Shown piece after piece: positions 32,528 to 41,369 of a stretch of 64,000 nt of DNA. The notes under the pieces are model-generated. The model worked only from the letters and a program-made list of their open reading frames with translations. It was not told the DNA's origin and ran no database searches. The DNA comes from Mycobacterium sp. ACS1612 (GTDB taxonomy: Bacteria; Actinomycetota; Actinomycetes; Mycobacteriales; Mycobacteriaceae), in contig NZ_LZHZ01000054.1 in the NCBI RefSeq assembly GCF_001667505.1, positions 1-64,000 of the forward strand, read 5' to 3'. The number at the start of each line of letters is the position of its first letter. Position 1 is the stretch's first letter. Made by a program: the position numbers and the translations under genes.

Positions 32528-33352
32528 CTACTTCAGCATTGTCCGCACACTTAAAGCGAACGCGGCGGTGGTGAAGCACGCCGGTTCGGCGAACTCCTCG
32601 AGCGTGATCGCGTCGTTCCAGTCGGCGTCGGCGGTGGCCCGCAGCAGCGGTTTGCTCATCGCGACGGCGTGCGGCGGCAAATCGGCTATGCGCGAGCACC
32701 ATTCGTCGGCGGCGGCGAGTAGCCGGGCGTGTTCGACAACCTCCTGAACCAACCCGAGACGCAACGCGGTGTCGGCGTCGATGTGATCGCCGCGCAGGTA
32801 GTACGCCAGCGCACCCTGATATCCGAGCCGGCGGGTGAGCGCCCAACTGGTACCCACCTCCGGGATCAGGCCGAGCTTTCCGAACGCGGGCACGATCACC
32901 GCACGGTCACTGGCGACGACGAGATCGCAGGTCAGCGCCCACGCCAAGCCCACGCCCGCCGCCGGTCCGTTGAGCGCGGCGATGAAGATCGTGTCCGAAC
33001 GCGCGATGAGCCGGGCGATCCCGCCGAACTCGCGGCGGATCCAGCGCCACACGTCGGCCACTCCCTCGGGCTCGCCGAGCGATTCGACCGCGATCTTCAT
33101 CATCTTCAGATCGCCGCCCGCACTGAAGCCGGGATCTGCGCCGGTGAGCACGACGGCGCGGACGTCGTGGTCGGCGTCGAGCGCCTCGAGAGCCCGTCGC
33201 AGTTGCCGCACCAGCGGAGCGGACAGCACGTTGAGCCGGCGCGACTCGTCCAGCGTCACCACCGCCCTATCCCCGCGATGCTCGACGTGGACGCGCTCCG
33301 GTGCGTCCGGATCGTCGCCACCTGCGACGATGGTGCGATACATCGATTCCAT
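32528..33352 (-). CDS. Enoyl-CoA hydratase/isomerase family protein
   Basis: 274 residues from the ATG at 33350-33352, five bases after the TetR stop. GADPGFSAGGDLKMM forms the oxyanion hole, NGPAAGVGLAWALTCDLVVAS the crotonase core, and FGKLGLIPEVGTSWALTRRLG carries an active-site Glu. It acts on acyl-CoA thioesters, in beta-oxidation or a side path; the exact reaction is not visible. Co-transcribed with its TetR regulator. Confidence 0.9.
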   Translation of the reverse strand: MESMYRTIVAGGDDPDAPERVHVEHRGDRAVVTLDESRRLNVLSAPLVRQLRRALEALDADHDVRAVVLTGADPGFSAGGDLKMMKIAVESLGEPEGVADVWRWIRREFGGIARLIARSDTIFIAALNGPAAGVGLAWALTCDLVVASDRAVIVPAFGKLGLIPEVGTSWALTRRLGYQGALAYYLRGDHIDADTALRLGLVQEVVEHARLLAAADEWCSRIADLPPHAVAMSKPLLRATADADWNDAITLEEFAEPACFTTAAFALSVRTMLK

Positions 33353-33357
33353 CTGAT

Positions 33358-33939
33358 TCACTCCTCGATATCGTTGGCGCGCAACGCTGTCCATGCCGCC
33401 GTGGCGAAGATGTCGACGACACCGCGCGGCATCGTCTGCTCGTCGCCGGCAAGCCAGTAACGGCTGAACTCCTGGGCCGGGCCGAGCCAGAGCGCGGCGG
33501 TGACCCCCGGCCGCATCGGCCGCAGCGCTCCATACGTGTGATGCGGCCGCCACCAGTCCCGGACAGCGGCGAAGAAATCCCGATTCGCATCGCGCAGCGA
33601 CGCACTCTCCAATCGGTCGCCCAGCAGCAACGTGGCCTCGCCGCGGTGTCCGCCGACCCACCGCAGGTGATATGCGACGCCGCCGCGGACGCCGAGTTCC
33701 GCGGTGTGCTGGCTGCGCAGCATCTCCACGAATCCGGCCTGGTACTCGCTCATCACCTGGGCGTAGACCGCCGCGGCAAGCGCGGGCTTGTCCGGAAAGT
33801 GGTGGTAGAGCGCGCCGACGCTCACTTCGGCCTCGCGCCGGACCTCCTCCAGCGTCGGCACCAGCGCGCCGTCGACGGCGAACCGGCGTCGCGCTACGCG
33901 CAGTAACCGGTCCCGAGCGTCGGTTCCCGACCGGGGCAC
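33358..33939 (-). CDS. TetR-family regulator
   Basis: 193 residues. RDRLLRVARRRFAVDGALVPTLEEVRREAEVSVGALYHHFPDKPALAAAVYA is a TetR helix-turn-helix. The C-terminal ligand domain is unassigned. It precedes the enoyl-CoA hydratase gene in the same transcript and probably senses an acyl-CoA or related lipid. Confidence 0.9.
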   Translation of the reverse strand: MPRSGTDARDRLLRVARRRFAVDGALVPTLEEVRREAEVSVGALYHHFPDKPALAAAVYAQVMSEYQAGFVEMLRSQHTAELGVRGGVAYHLRWVGGHRGEATLLLGDRLESASLRDANRDFFAAVRDWWRPHHTYGALRPMRPGVTAALWLGPAQEFSRYWLAGDEQTMPRGVVDIFATAAWTALRANDIEE

Positions 33940-33978
33940 GAGAAAGACTCTAATTGAACAGAGAAATCCTCGGTAGGG

Positions 33979-34719
33979 TTAGAGCAGCGTCGCCTGCTCG
34001 GGTTCCGGCTTTGCCGGTTCGATCAGCTCAGGCCCGTTGTTGCGGACGCTGTTGACCAGCCGTGCCACCTCGCGGATCTCGATGCGGTCGAGATCGCCGT
34101 GGCCACGCAGCAGGCCCTCATCGATGGGCGCATCGGGATCCAGCCAGCGGTCCCAGTCGTCGCGGCTGATGGTCAGCGGCATGCGGTCGTGGATGTCGGC
34201 TAGCGGACCAGCGGCATCGGTGGTGATGATGGTGCAACTCAGCAGCGGCGGTGCGTCCTTCGGGGCGTCCTTCGCACGCCACGTCGACCACAGCCCGGCC
34301 ATGAACAGCATCTCGCCGTCACCGCCGTACATGTAGAAGGGCGTCTTGGCGCCCTTCTCGCCGCGCCATTCGTACCAGCCGTCCATCGGCACCAGACACC
34401 TCTTGTTCTTCGCGGAGTTGCGGAACGCCGGTGAAGTGGTCACCTTCTCGGCCCGCGCGTTGATCAGCAGCGGCCCCTTGGTGTCCGGACCGCCGTCTTC
34501 CGACGTCTTGGCCCACGGCGGCACCAGGCCCCAGCGCATCGACCGCACCCGCCGCGTCGACTCGTCGTCGGGTTCGGTGTGCCGTTTGACCACCGTGCTG
34601 ATGGTCGTGGTCGGCGCGACGTTGTAGTTGTCCTTCAGCGCGGCCGTGCTCTCGTCGATGGCCTGGATCTTCTGCGCCAACAAGGCCGGATCGGTGGTCA
34701 CTGCGAATCGCCCACACAT
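33979..34719 (-). CDS. SRAP-domain (YedK/HMCES-type) protein, Rv3226c-like
   Basis: 246 residues from the ATG at 34717-34719, which puts the catalytic Cys at position 2 (MCGRFAV) after Met removal. NYNVAPTT, WGLVPPWAK, NARAEKV, RCLVPMDGWYEW and the HDRMPL motif with its catalytic His complete the SRAP fold. These proteins form a covalent link to abasic sites in single-stranded DNA and protect them. It diverges from aroA with 45 bp between, as Rv3226c and Rv3227 do. Confidence 0.95.
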   Translation of the reverse strand: MCGRFAVTTDPALLAQKIQAIDESTAALKDNYNVAPTTTISTVVKRHTEPDDESTRRVRSMRWGLVPPWAKTSEDGGPDTKGPLLINARAEKVTTSPAFRNSAKNKRCLVPMDGWYEWRGEKGAKTPFYMYGGDGEMLFMAGLWSTWRAKDAPKDAPPLLSCTIITTDAAGPLADIHDRMPLTISRDDWDRWLDPDAPIDEGLLRGHGDLDRIEIREVARLVNSVRNNGPELIEPAKPEPEQATLL

Positions 34720-34764
34720 ATATCCCATGGTGGCACGCGGAGCCGACAGGGCAGGATGTACCAC

Positions 34765-36060
34765 GTGAGCAACTGGCAGGCACCGACGACGTCGACCCCC
34801 GTGCATGCCACCGTGACCATCCCCGGTTCGAAGTCGCTGACCAATCGAGCGCTGATTCTGGCCGCGCTGGCGACACCGAACGGGACGTCGACGCTGCGCA
34901 ATGCGCTGCGCAGCCGTGACACCGACCTGATGATCGGGGCGCTGCAGACGCTCGGCGTCACCGTCGACGGTGCGGGCCCCGAGTTGACCATCCGCGGAGC
35001 CCTCACGCCGCGACCGGGTGCCCGGATCGACTGCGGGCTGGCGGGCACGGTGCTGCGATTCGTCCCGCCGGTGGCGGCGCTGAGCACCGAGACGGTGCTG
35101 TTCGACGGCGACGAACAGGCCAGGGGGCGCCCGATCGGCCCGCTGCTCGACGCCCTGCGCGGGCTCGGCGTCGACGTCGACGGCGACGGACTGCCGTTCT
35201 CGGTGCGCGGCGCGGGCGCGGTGGCGGGCGGCACGGTGGAGATCGACGCGTCGGCGTCGTCGCAGTTCGTCTCCGGTCTGCTGCTGTCAGGGGCCTCGTT
35301 CACCGACGGCCTGACGGTCGTCCACACCGGCGAAACCGTGCCGTCAGCGCCACACATCGCGATGACGGTGTCGATGCTGCGCGAAGCCGGCGTGACCGTC
35401 GACGACGGCGAGGCCAACCGTTGGCACGTCGCACCGGGTCCAATTGCGGCGCGGCAGTGGACCATTGAACCCGACCTTTCCAACTCGGTGCCGTTTTTGG
35501 CCGCGGCCGTGGTCACCGGGGGCGTGGTTCGGGTGGCCGGCTGGCCCGACGACAGCATCCAGCCCGCAGCCGACGTCTTCGCGATCCTCGAGAAACTGGG
35601 TTCGGTTGTCACCCAAGGCAATTCATACCTGGAAGTGCACGGCAGCCCGAACTACGGTGGCTTCGACGTCGATCTACACGACGTCGGGGAGCTGACACCG
35701 GCCGTGGCCGCGCTGGCGGCGTTGGCGTCGGACGGATCGGTCTCGCAGCTGCGCGGGGTCGCTCACCTGCGCGGTCACGAAACCGACCGACTGGCGGCGT
35801 TGTCCGCCGAGATCAACCGTCTCGGTGGCCAATGCGAGGAGACACCGGACGGACTGCGCATCACCGCGCGAGCGCTGCACGGCGGCGTGTGGCTGTCGTA
35901 CGCCGACCATCGGATGGCCACCGCAGGCGCCATCGTGGGGCTGCGGGTGCCCGGTGTCGAAGTGGAAGACGTTGGCACGACGGCAAAGACGCTGCCGAAG
36001 TTCCCGCAACTGTGGGCCGAGATGCTCGAAGGGCAGGGGGCCGCCGGACGTGAGGATTGA
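34765..36060 (+). CDS. aroA: EPSP synthase, shikimate pathway
   Basis: 431 residues from the GTG at 34765 (VSNWQAPT aligns with MKTWPAPT of M. tuberculosis); an ATG three codons earlier at 34756 is the alternative. PGSKSLTNRALILAALA binds the substrates, GTVLRF and SASSQFVSGLLLSG follow, and HRMATAGAIVGLR closes the second domain. It joins shikimate 3-phosphate and PEP. rsgA starts 7 bp after the stop. Confidence 0.97.
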   Translation: MSNWQAPTTSTPVHATVTIPGSKSLTNRALILAALATPNGTSTLRNALRSRDTDLMIGALQTLGVTVDGAGPELTIRGALTPRPGARIDCGLAGTVLRFVPPVAALSTETVLFDGDEQARGRPIGPLLDALRGLGVDVDGDGLPFSVRGAGAVAGGTVEIDASASSQFVSGLLLSGASFTDGLTVVHTGETVPSAPHIAMTVSMLREAGVTVDDGEANRWHVAPGPIAARQWTIEPDLSNSVPFLAAAVVTGGVVRVAGWPDDSIQPAADVFAILEKLGSVVTQGNSYLEVHGSPNYGGFDVDLHDVGELTPAVAALAALASDGSVSQLRGVAHLRGHETDRLAALSAEINRLGGQCEETPDGLRITARALHGGVWLSYADHRMATAGAIVGLRVPGVEVEDVGTTAKTLPKFPQLWAEMLEGQGAAGRED

Positions 36061-36067
36061 GTAGCTT

Positions 36068-37048
36068 TTGAGCCCTCGCGAGTACGACGAGTCCGATGTC
36101 CGGGTGCGGCCCGGCCGGGGCTCGCGGCCGCGAACCAAGACCCGTCCTGACCATGCCGATGCGCAGGAAGCCATGGTGGTCACCGTCGACCGCGGCCGGT
36201 GGGGCTGCGCGCTGGGCAGGGACCCGGACCGGCGGGTCACCGCGATGCGGGCCAGGGAACTGGGCCGCACCCCGATCGTCGTCGGCGACGACGTCGGAAT
36301 CGTCGGCGATCTGTCCGGCAGACCCGACACACTGGCCCGCATCATCCGTCGCGGTGATCGCCGAACGGTGTTGCGGCGCACCGCAGATGACACCGATCCG
36401 ACCGAGCGGGTGGTGGTCGCCAACGCCGATCAGCTGCTGATCGTGGTGGCGTTGGCCGATCCCCCGCCGCGCACCGGCCTCGTGGAACGCGCGCTGATCG
36501 CGGCCTACGCCGGCGGCCTCGAGCCGATCCTGTGCCTGACGAAGACCGACCTGGCCCCGCCGGAACCGTTCGCCGCCCACTTCGCCGATCTCGACCTGAC
36601 GATCACCACCGCAGGCCGCGACGATCCGCTGGACGCCGTCGCTCCGTTGCTCGCCGACAAGGTGACGGTGCTGCTCGGCCATTCCGGTGTCGGCAAGTCG
36701 ACATTGGTGAATCGCCTTGTGCCCGATGCGGACAGGGCCACCGGTGCGGTGACCGACGTCGGCAAGGGCCGACACACCTCGACGCAGTCGGTCGCACTTC
36801 CGCTGAGCTTCGGCGGCTGGGTCATCGACACGCCCGGGATCCGGTCGTTCGGGCTGGCGCACATCGAACCCGACGACGTGCTGCTCGCATTCTCGGATCT
36901 GGCCGAGGCGATCAAGGACTGCCCACGCGGATGCGGGCACATGGGACCGCCCGCCGACCCCGAGTGTGCGCTGGACACGCTGACCGGACCGGCCGCGGGG
37001 CGCGCGGCCGCGGCGCGTCGCCTTCTCGCCGCGTTGCGAGAGGGCTAG
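36068..37048 (+). CDS. rsgA: RsgA-like circularly permuted GTPase
   Basis: 326 residues from a TTG start. The G motifs are permuted: TKTD (G4) comes before GHSGVGKST (G1) and DTPG (G3). The C-terminal CPRGCGH...C is the zinc finger, and an OB-type domain lies at the N-terminus. It matures the 30S subunit. The start matches Rv3228 (YDESDV near residue 6), and the gene is coupled to aroA. Confidence 0.93.
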   Translation: MSPREYDESDVRVRPGRGSRPRTKTRPDHADAQEAMVVTVDRGRWGCALGRDPDRRVTAMRARELGRTPIVVGDDVGIVGDLSGRPDTLARIIRRGDRRTVLRRTADDTDPTERVVVANADQLLIVVALADPPPRTGLVERALIAAYAGGLEPILCLTKTDLAPPEPFAAHFADLDLTITTAGRDDPLDAVAPLLADKVTVLLGHSGVGKSTLVNRLVPDADRATGAVTDVGKGRHTSTQSVALPLSFGGWVIDTPGIRSFGLAHIEPDDVLLAFSDLAEAIKDCPRGCGHMGPPADPECALDTLTGPAAGRAAAARRLLAALREG

Positions 37049-37112
37049 CAGAAGGCTGGGAGTCCGCTTGGCCTCATTGCTCGTTATTTAGGGTAAATGT
37101 TAAAACGGCTAA

Positions 37113-38042
37113 GTGAGTGCTGAACGGACAGACGACGACACCTGGGACCTGGCCACGAGCGTGGGTGCCACCGCGACCATGGTCGCCGCGGGAAGGGCCC
37201 GCGCCACCCGAGCCAACCTCATCGAGGACCCTCTCGCCGAACCTCTGGTCCGCGCGGTCGGGATCGACTTCTTCACCCGCTGGGCCAGCGGCGAGCTGGC
37301 CGCCGTCGACGTCGATATGCCGGGCGCGTTCTTTGGTATGCAACAGATGACCGAACTGCTCGCCGCACGCACGCAGTACTTCGACCGCTTCCTGGCCGCC
37401 GCGACCGCCGCAGGCATCCGCCAGGTCGTGATCCTCGCCTCGGGACTGGACGCCCGCGGATATCGGTTCGCCTGGCCCGGGGGCACCGTGGTGTTCGAGA
37501 TCGATCAACCTGAGGTGTTGGCTTTCAAAGCCGCGACGCTGGCCGACCTCGGCGCCAAGCCGACGGCGGACGTGCGCACCGTCCCGATCGACTTGCGCAA
37601 GGACTGGCCGACGGCGTTGCGGGAGGCCGGCTTCGATCCGGCGAAGCCGTCCGCGTGGACAGCAGAAGGTCTGCTGCCCTTTCTTCCCGCCGAGGCACAA
37701 GACCGCTTGCTGGACAAAATCACCGAACTCAGTGCCGAGGGCAGTCGGCTCGCTTCGGAGGTGGCGACGACATCATCCGCGGGCGACAGCAGTCGGTTCT
37801 GGGACTCGCTGGAGGAAGTCACCAAGCGCTGGCAGGAGCACGGATTGGACATCGAACTCGGCGCACTCGGTTACTCCGACGATCGTGAAGACGTCGCCGG
37901 TTACCTCGACGCCAGGGGCTGGCGGTCGGATGCGATCTCTCTGTCGAGCTTGCTCGCCGAGGCCGGATTGCCTGTGCCGCCTGACGACAACGCGTTCGGA
38001 GACAACTACTACTGCACCTCGGTGAAGCAAGACACGAACTGA
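37113..38042 (+). CDS. Leucine-carboxyl-methyltransferase-like SAM methyltransferase
   Basis: 309 residues from a GTG start. The N-terminus (DTWDLATSVGATATMVAAGRARAT...LIEDPLAEPLV) and VVILASGLDARGYRF mark the large mycobacterial family of putative SAM-dependent methyltransferases (TIGR00027). AEGLLPFLP is the family's third signature. Substrate unknown. A bidirectional hairpin follows at 38040-38069. Confidence 0.9.
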   Translation: MSAERTDDDTWDLATSVGATATMVAAGRARATRANLIEDPLAEPLVRAVGIDFFTRWASGELAAVDVDMPGAFFGMQQMTELLAARTQYFDRFLAAATAAGIRQVVILASGLDARGYRFAWPGGTVVFEIDQPEVLAFKAATLADLGAKPTADVRTVPIDLRKDWPTALREAGFDPAKPSAWTAEGLLPFLPAEAQDRLLDKITELSAEGSRLASEVATTSSAGDSSRFWDSLEEVTKRWQEHGLDIELGALGYSDDREDVAGYLDARGWRSDAISLSSLLAEAGLPVPPDDNAFGDNYYCTSVKQDTN

Positions 38043-38069
38043 GGCCCTCCCGGGAATCGGAGGGCCTCA
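38040..38069. terminator. Bidirectional terminator hairpin
   Basis: 11-bp arms tgaggccctcc (38040-38050) and ggagggcctca (38059-38069) with an 8-nt loop, between the convergent methyltransferase and exported-protein genes. Confidence 0.85.
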
Positions 38070-38083
38070 GTGGCTTTGGTTGC

Positions 38084-38323
38084 TCAGGGGCGGTAGCCGG
38101 ACTCGAAATGCTGGATGCGCCACACACCGTGGTGGCCGTGCCAGCCGGGCATCGCCTGCGGCGCGGGGTGCGCCTTGACCCCTGGGCTGTAGAAGTGGCC
38201 AGGGACGGTCGGTTGGGTGGTCGTGGCCGCGCAGGCCGCGCCCGCCAGCCCGATGGCGGCACCGCCGATGACGCCCGCTGAGACGATGGAAACAGCAAAG
38301 GCGCGCGCAACGTTGATGGTCAT
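38084..38323 (-). CDS. Small exported protein
   Basis: 79 residues from the ATG at 38321-38323 with AGGAGA upstream. Residues 1-32 form a signal peptide (hydrophobic core AVSIVSAGVIGGAAIGLAGA, then ACAA). The mature part is His-, Pro- and Trp-rich (PGWHGHHGVWRIQHFESGY). No family recognised; metal binding through the His cluster is a guess. Confidence 0.7.
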   Translation of the reverse strand: MTINVARAFAVSIVSAGVIGGAAIGLAGAACAATTTQPTVPGHFYSPGVKAHPAPQAMPGWHGHHGVWRIQHFESGYRP

Positions 38324-38483
38324 TGTGAATTCTCCTGTGTGAGTTGGCTTTTCGGCTCTTGCACCGGTGTTTTCCGGCGATGAATCAAGAATGCGCTGTT
38401 CGACGGCCACGGTCTGTCCGGTGATCGGCCTGTGCAGCGGTGGAATTCGGCGTCCCCCGATCGGGGGAACTAGGCTCGACACC

Positions 38484-39332
38484 GTGAGCCAAATACCCAT
38501 GATTTCCCTCAACGACGGCGCGAGCATCCCGCAGCTCGGATTCGGCACCTACAAGATCGCCCCCGACGAGGCGGCGTCAGCGGTGCGAACAGCGCTCGAC
38601 GTCGGCTACCGGCACGTCGACACCGCGCAGATGTACCGCAACGAGAAGGGCGTCGGACAGGCCATCCGCGAGTCGGGCATCGACCGCGCCGACGTGTTCG
38701 TCACCAGCAAGCTCAACAACGGTTTCCACAAACCCGACGACGCGCGCCGCGCCTTCGACGGCACACTCGCGGCGCTCGGCTTCGACTACGTCGATCTGTT
38801 CCTGATCCACTGGCCGCTGCCGACGCGCTACGACGGCGACTTCATCTCGACGTGGCGCACGCTCGAGGAGTTCAAGAGCGACGGCCGGGCCCGCAGCATC
38901 GGGGTGTCGAACTTCCAGGTGTCACACCTGCGGCGACTGGCCCGCGAGACGGACACGACGCCCGCGGTCAACCAGGTCGAGGTGCACCCGTATTTCGCAA
39001 ACGCCGAAGTGCGCGACTACGGCCGCGAACACGGCATCGTGACCGAGGCGTGGGCGCCCATCGCGCGCGGCACCGTGGTGGATGATCCGGCTGTCACGCG
39101 CATCGCAGCAGAGGTCGGCAAGTCGGCAGCGCAAGTGGTGTTGCGCTGGCATATTCAGCGCGGCGATGTGGTGTTCCCCAAATCGGTAACGCCGCAACGG
39201 ATCAAAGAGAACTTCGGCATCTTCGATTTCGAACTCGGCGAGGCCGAAGTGGCTGCGCTGTCGGCGCTGGACAAAGGCGAAGCCGGCCGCACCGGGCCCA
39301 ACCCCGACCAGTTCGACAACGTCGACACCTAG
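38484..39332 (+). CDS. Aldo-keto reductase
   Basis: 282 residues from the GTG at 38484. LGFGTYKI, the catalytic set DxxxxY in HVDTAQMYRNE, K in FVTSKLNN and H in LIHWPLP, and the NADPH-binding VFPKSVTPQRIKEN are all present. It is an AKR5-like enzyme of the 2,5-diketogluconate reductase type common in mycobacteria. Substrate not determinable. Confidence 0.92.
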   Translation: MSQIPMISLNDGASIPQLGFGTYKIAPDEAASAVRTALDVGYRHVDTAQMYRNEKGVGQAIRESGIDRADVFVTSKLNNGFHKPDDARRAFDGTLAALGFDYVDLFLIHWPLPTRYDGDFISTWRTLEEFKSDGRARSIGVSNFQVSHLRRLARETDTTPAVNQVEVHPYFANAEVRDYGREHGIVTEAWAPIARGTVVDDPAVTRIAAEVGKSAAQVVLRWHIQRGDVVFPKSVTPQRIKENFGIFDFELGEAEVAALSALDKGEAGRTGPNPDQFDNVDT

Positions 39333-39354
39333 CCGTTGCGAGTAGAGTGCGACA

Positions 39355-39996
39355 GTGACCGAACTAGGCTTCCTGGACCGCACACGCGAAGGATATGACC
39401 TCACCGCATCCGAATACGCCGAACGGTTTCACGATCACCTGCACAACAAGCCACTCGACCGTGCGATGCTCACCGGGTTCGCCGGGATGGTCAACAGCAA
39501 CGGGCTGATCGCCGACGTCGGTTGCGGCACGGGTGCCACGTCGCGCCTGTTCGCCGACCTCGGGCTCGACGTCGTCGGTATCGACTTGTCCCCCAGGATG
39601 ATTGCGCAAGCGCGACGGCTCAACCCCGGGTTGCGCTTTCAGGCCGGGTCGATGACCAAGCTCGACTTCGAGGACGGCCAGTTCGACGGTCTGTGCGCGT
39701 GGTACTCGGTGATCCACATCCCCGACGAGTCGCTGCCCGCGGTGTTCGCCGAATTCTGCCGCGTGCTACGGCCCGGCGGGGTGGCGTTGGTCGCCTTTCA
39801 GGTCGGCGACCAACCACGCACGTTCAAAGAGATGTTCGGCGCGCAGGTGTCGTTGACGTTCTATCGCCGACAGCCCGACACCGTCGCCGTGCTGCTCGAC
39901 GAGGCTGGTCTGGCACCGTACGCCGGTCTGGTGCGTGACCCCGACGACGACGGCTTCGAATCAACGCCGCAGGCTTACCTGATCGCGCGCAAGTAG
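39355..39996 (+). CDS. Class I SAM-dependent methyltransferase
   Basis: 213 residues from a GTG start 22 bp after the reductase gene. IADVGCGTGATSRLFADLG is motif I, VVGIDLSPRMIAQAR motif II, and FDGLCAWYSVIHIPDESL the post-II region. Substrate unknown. A long inverted repeat (39997-40061) begins directly after the stop. Confidence 0.9.
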   Translation: MTELGFLDRTREGYDLTASEYAERFHDHLHNKPLDRAMLTGFAGMVNSNGLIADVGCGTGATSRLFADLGLDVVGIDLSPRMIAQARRLNPGLRFQAGSMTKLDFEDGQFDGLCAWYSVIHIPDESLPAVFAEFCRVLRPGGVALVAFQVGDQPRTFKEMFGAQVSLTFYRRQPDTVAVLLDEAGLAPYAGLVRDPDDDGFESTPQAYLIARK

Positions 39997-40061
39997 CCGC
40001 GAGAGACCGCAAAATGCCACCGCCACTCGGCGTGTCGACGTGCAAACACGGTCTCTCGCGG
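39997..40061. terminator. Long inverted repeat between convergent genes
   Basis: 13-bp arms ccgcgagagaccg (39997-40009) and cggtctctcgcgg (40049-40061) enclose 39 nt. It lies directly after the methyltransferase stop and 14 bp before the desA3 stop, so it can serve as a bidirectional terminator. The layout also resembles intergenic palindromic elements repeated in mycobacterial genomes. Confidence 0.65.
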
Positions 40062-40075
40062 GAAGGGAAGGGCAG

Positions 40076-41299
40076 TCAGGCGTTGCGCTTCGCGCGGCGC
40101 CGGGCGCGCACGGCGGCGATCGCTGACTTCAGGCCACTGCGCTGCGTCGGCTCGAGCTCGGCGAACATCCGTTCGCTGCGCGTTTCCGGCGCATCGTCGG
40201 CGGTGTCGCGCAGATACTTGTCCGGCAGCGACAGCTTGGCGATGGTGCGCCACGTCTTGCCGTACTGAACCAGGAACGAACCCGTCGTGTACGGCAGGTC
40301 GTACTTTTCGAACACCTGGCGCACCCGAATCGAGATCTCGTGCAGCCGGTTGCTGGGCAGATCCGGATACAAGTGGTGCTCGATCTGGTGGCACAGGTTG
40401 CCGCTCATGAAGCGCAACACCGGACCGTTCTCGAAGTTGGCGCTGCCGAGCAATTGGCGCAGATACCACTCGCCCTTGCTCTCGCCTGCCATGTCGGTCT
40501 TGGTGAATTTCTCTGCGCCGTCAGGGAAATGGCCGCAGAAGATCACCGCGTTGGCCCAGACGTTGCGGATGACGTTGGCCACCGCGTTGGCCTTCAGCGT
40601 CGACTTGAAGGTCGCACTGGGCGACAGCGAGGTCAGCGCCGGATAGGCGACGTAGTCCTTGACCACCTGACGGCCCGCCTTGGCCGAGAACTCGCGCAGC
40701 CGCACCATCGTTGCGTCGCGGTCGTCGCGGCCCTTGAACATCCTGCCGAGTTCCAGATGCTGCAGCCCGACACCCCATTCGAAACCGACCGCGAGCATCG
40801 TGTTGTAGAACAAGTTGCCCAGATTGAACGGCTTCCACTTCTCGTCACGGGTGACGCGCAGCAGGCCATAGCCCACGTCGTCGTCCATGCCGAGGATGTT
40901 GGTGTACTTGTGGTGCATGAAGTTGTGAGTGAACCGCCAGTGCTTGGCGGCGCCGCTCATGTCCCACTCCCATGTGGTGGAGTGGATTTCGGGATCGTTC
41001 ATCCAATCCCATTGGCCATGCATGACGTTGTGGCCGATCTCCATGTTCTCGATGATCTTGGCCACGCCCAGGGTCACTGTGCCCGCCCACCACGCCGAGC
41101 GCCGTGAACTCGCGGCCAGGAGCAGCCGGCCGGCCACCTCCAAGGCCCGCTGGGCGGCGATGGTGCGGCGAATGTAGCGTGCATCGCGCTCGCCTCGGGA
41201 GTCCTCGACATCCTGGCGAATTGCGTCCAGTTCGAACGCGAGGTTGTCGATATCGGCTTCGGTCAGATGCGCGAATGCCGGTACGTCCGTGATTGCCAT
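40076..41299 (-). CDS. desA3: DesA3-like membrane acyl-CoA delta-9 desaturase
   Basis: 407 residues. Three His boxes are present: GHNVMHG, HNFMHHKYTN and HQIEHHLYP, the di-iron site of membrane desaturases. It inserts a double bond in stearoyl-CoA to make oleoyl-CoA, taking electrons from the reductase encoded next door (Rv3230c-like). ATG at 41297-41299. Overlapping operator-like palindromes lie 21-56 bp upstream, so regulation by a lipid-responsive repressor is likely. Confidence 0.95.
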   Translation of the reverse strand: MAITDVPAFAHLTEADIDNLAFELDAIRQDVEDSRGERDARYIRRTIAAQRALEVAGRLLLAASSRRSAWWAGTVTLGVAKIIENMEIGHNVMHGQWDWMNDPEIHSTTWEWDMSGAAKHWRFTHNFMHHKYTNILGMDDDVGYGLLRVTRDEKWKPFNLGNLFYNTMLAVGFEWGVGLQHLELGRMFKGRDDRDATMVRLREFSAKAGRQVVKDYVAYPALTSLSPSATFKSTLKANAVANVIRNVWANAVIFCGHFPDGAEKFTKTDMAGESKGEWYLRQLLGSANFENGPVLRFMSGNLCHQIEHHLYPDLPSNRLHEISIRVRQVFEKYDLPYTTGSFLVQYGKTWRTIAKLSLPDKYLRDTADDAPETRSERMFAELEPTQRSGLKSAIAAVRARRRAKRNA

Positions 41300-41319
41300 G
41301 TTCTTGCCTCCCTTCTATG

Positions 41320-41355
41320 AACCTACGCTATCGTAACCTACGACTCCGTAGGTTA
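41320..41355. promoter_or_regulatory. Two overlapping operator palindromes upstream of desA3
   Basis: taacctacg (41334-41342), 4-nt spacer, cgtaggtta (41347-41355) is a perfect inverted repeat. A second, half-degenerate copy uses aacctacg (41320-41327), 4-nt spacer, cgta. The same core stands before the reductase gene (42578-42597), which supports a shared regulator. Confidence 0.75.
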
Positions 41356-41369
41356 CCAGCCGGTAAAGG

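Noticed and set aside
32262..32846. N-terminal extension of the MpaB-like gene
   Set aside because: The extra part is Arg-rich, covers the small membrane protein gene, and lacks similarity to the family; the ATG at 32261 gives the expected size.
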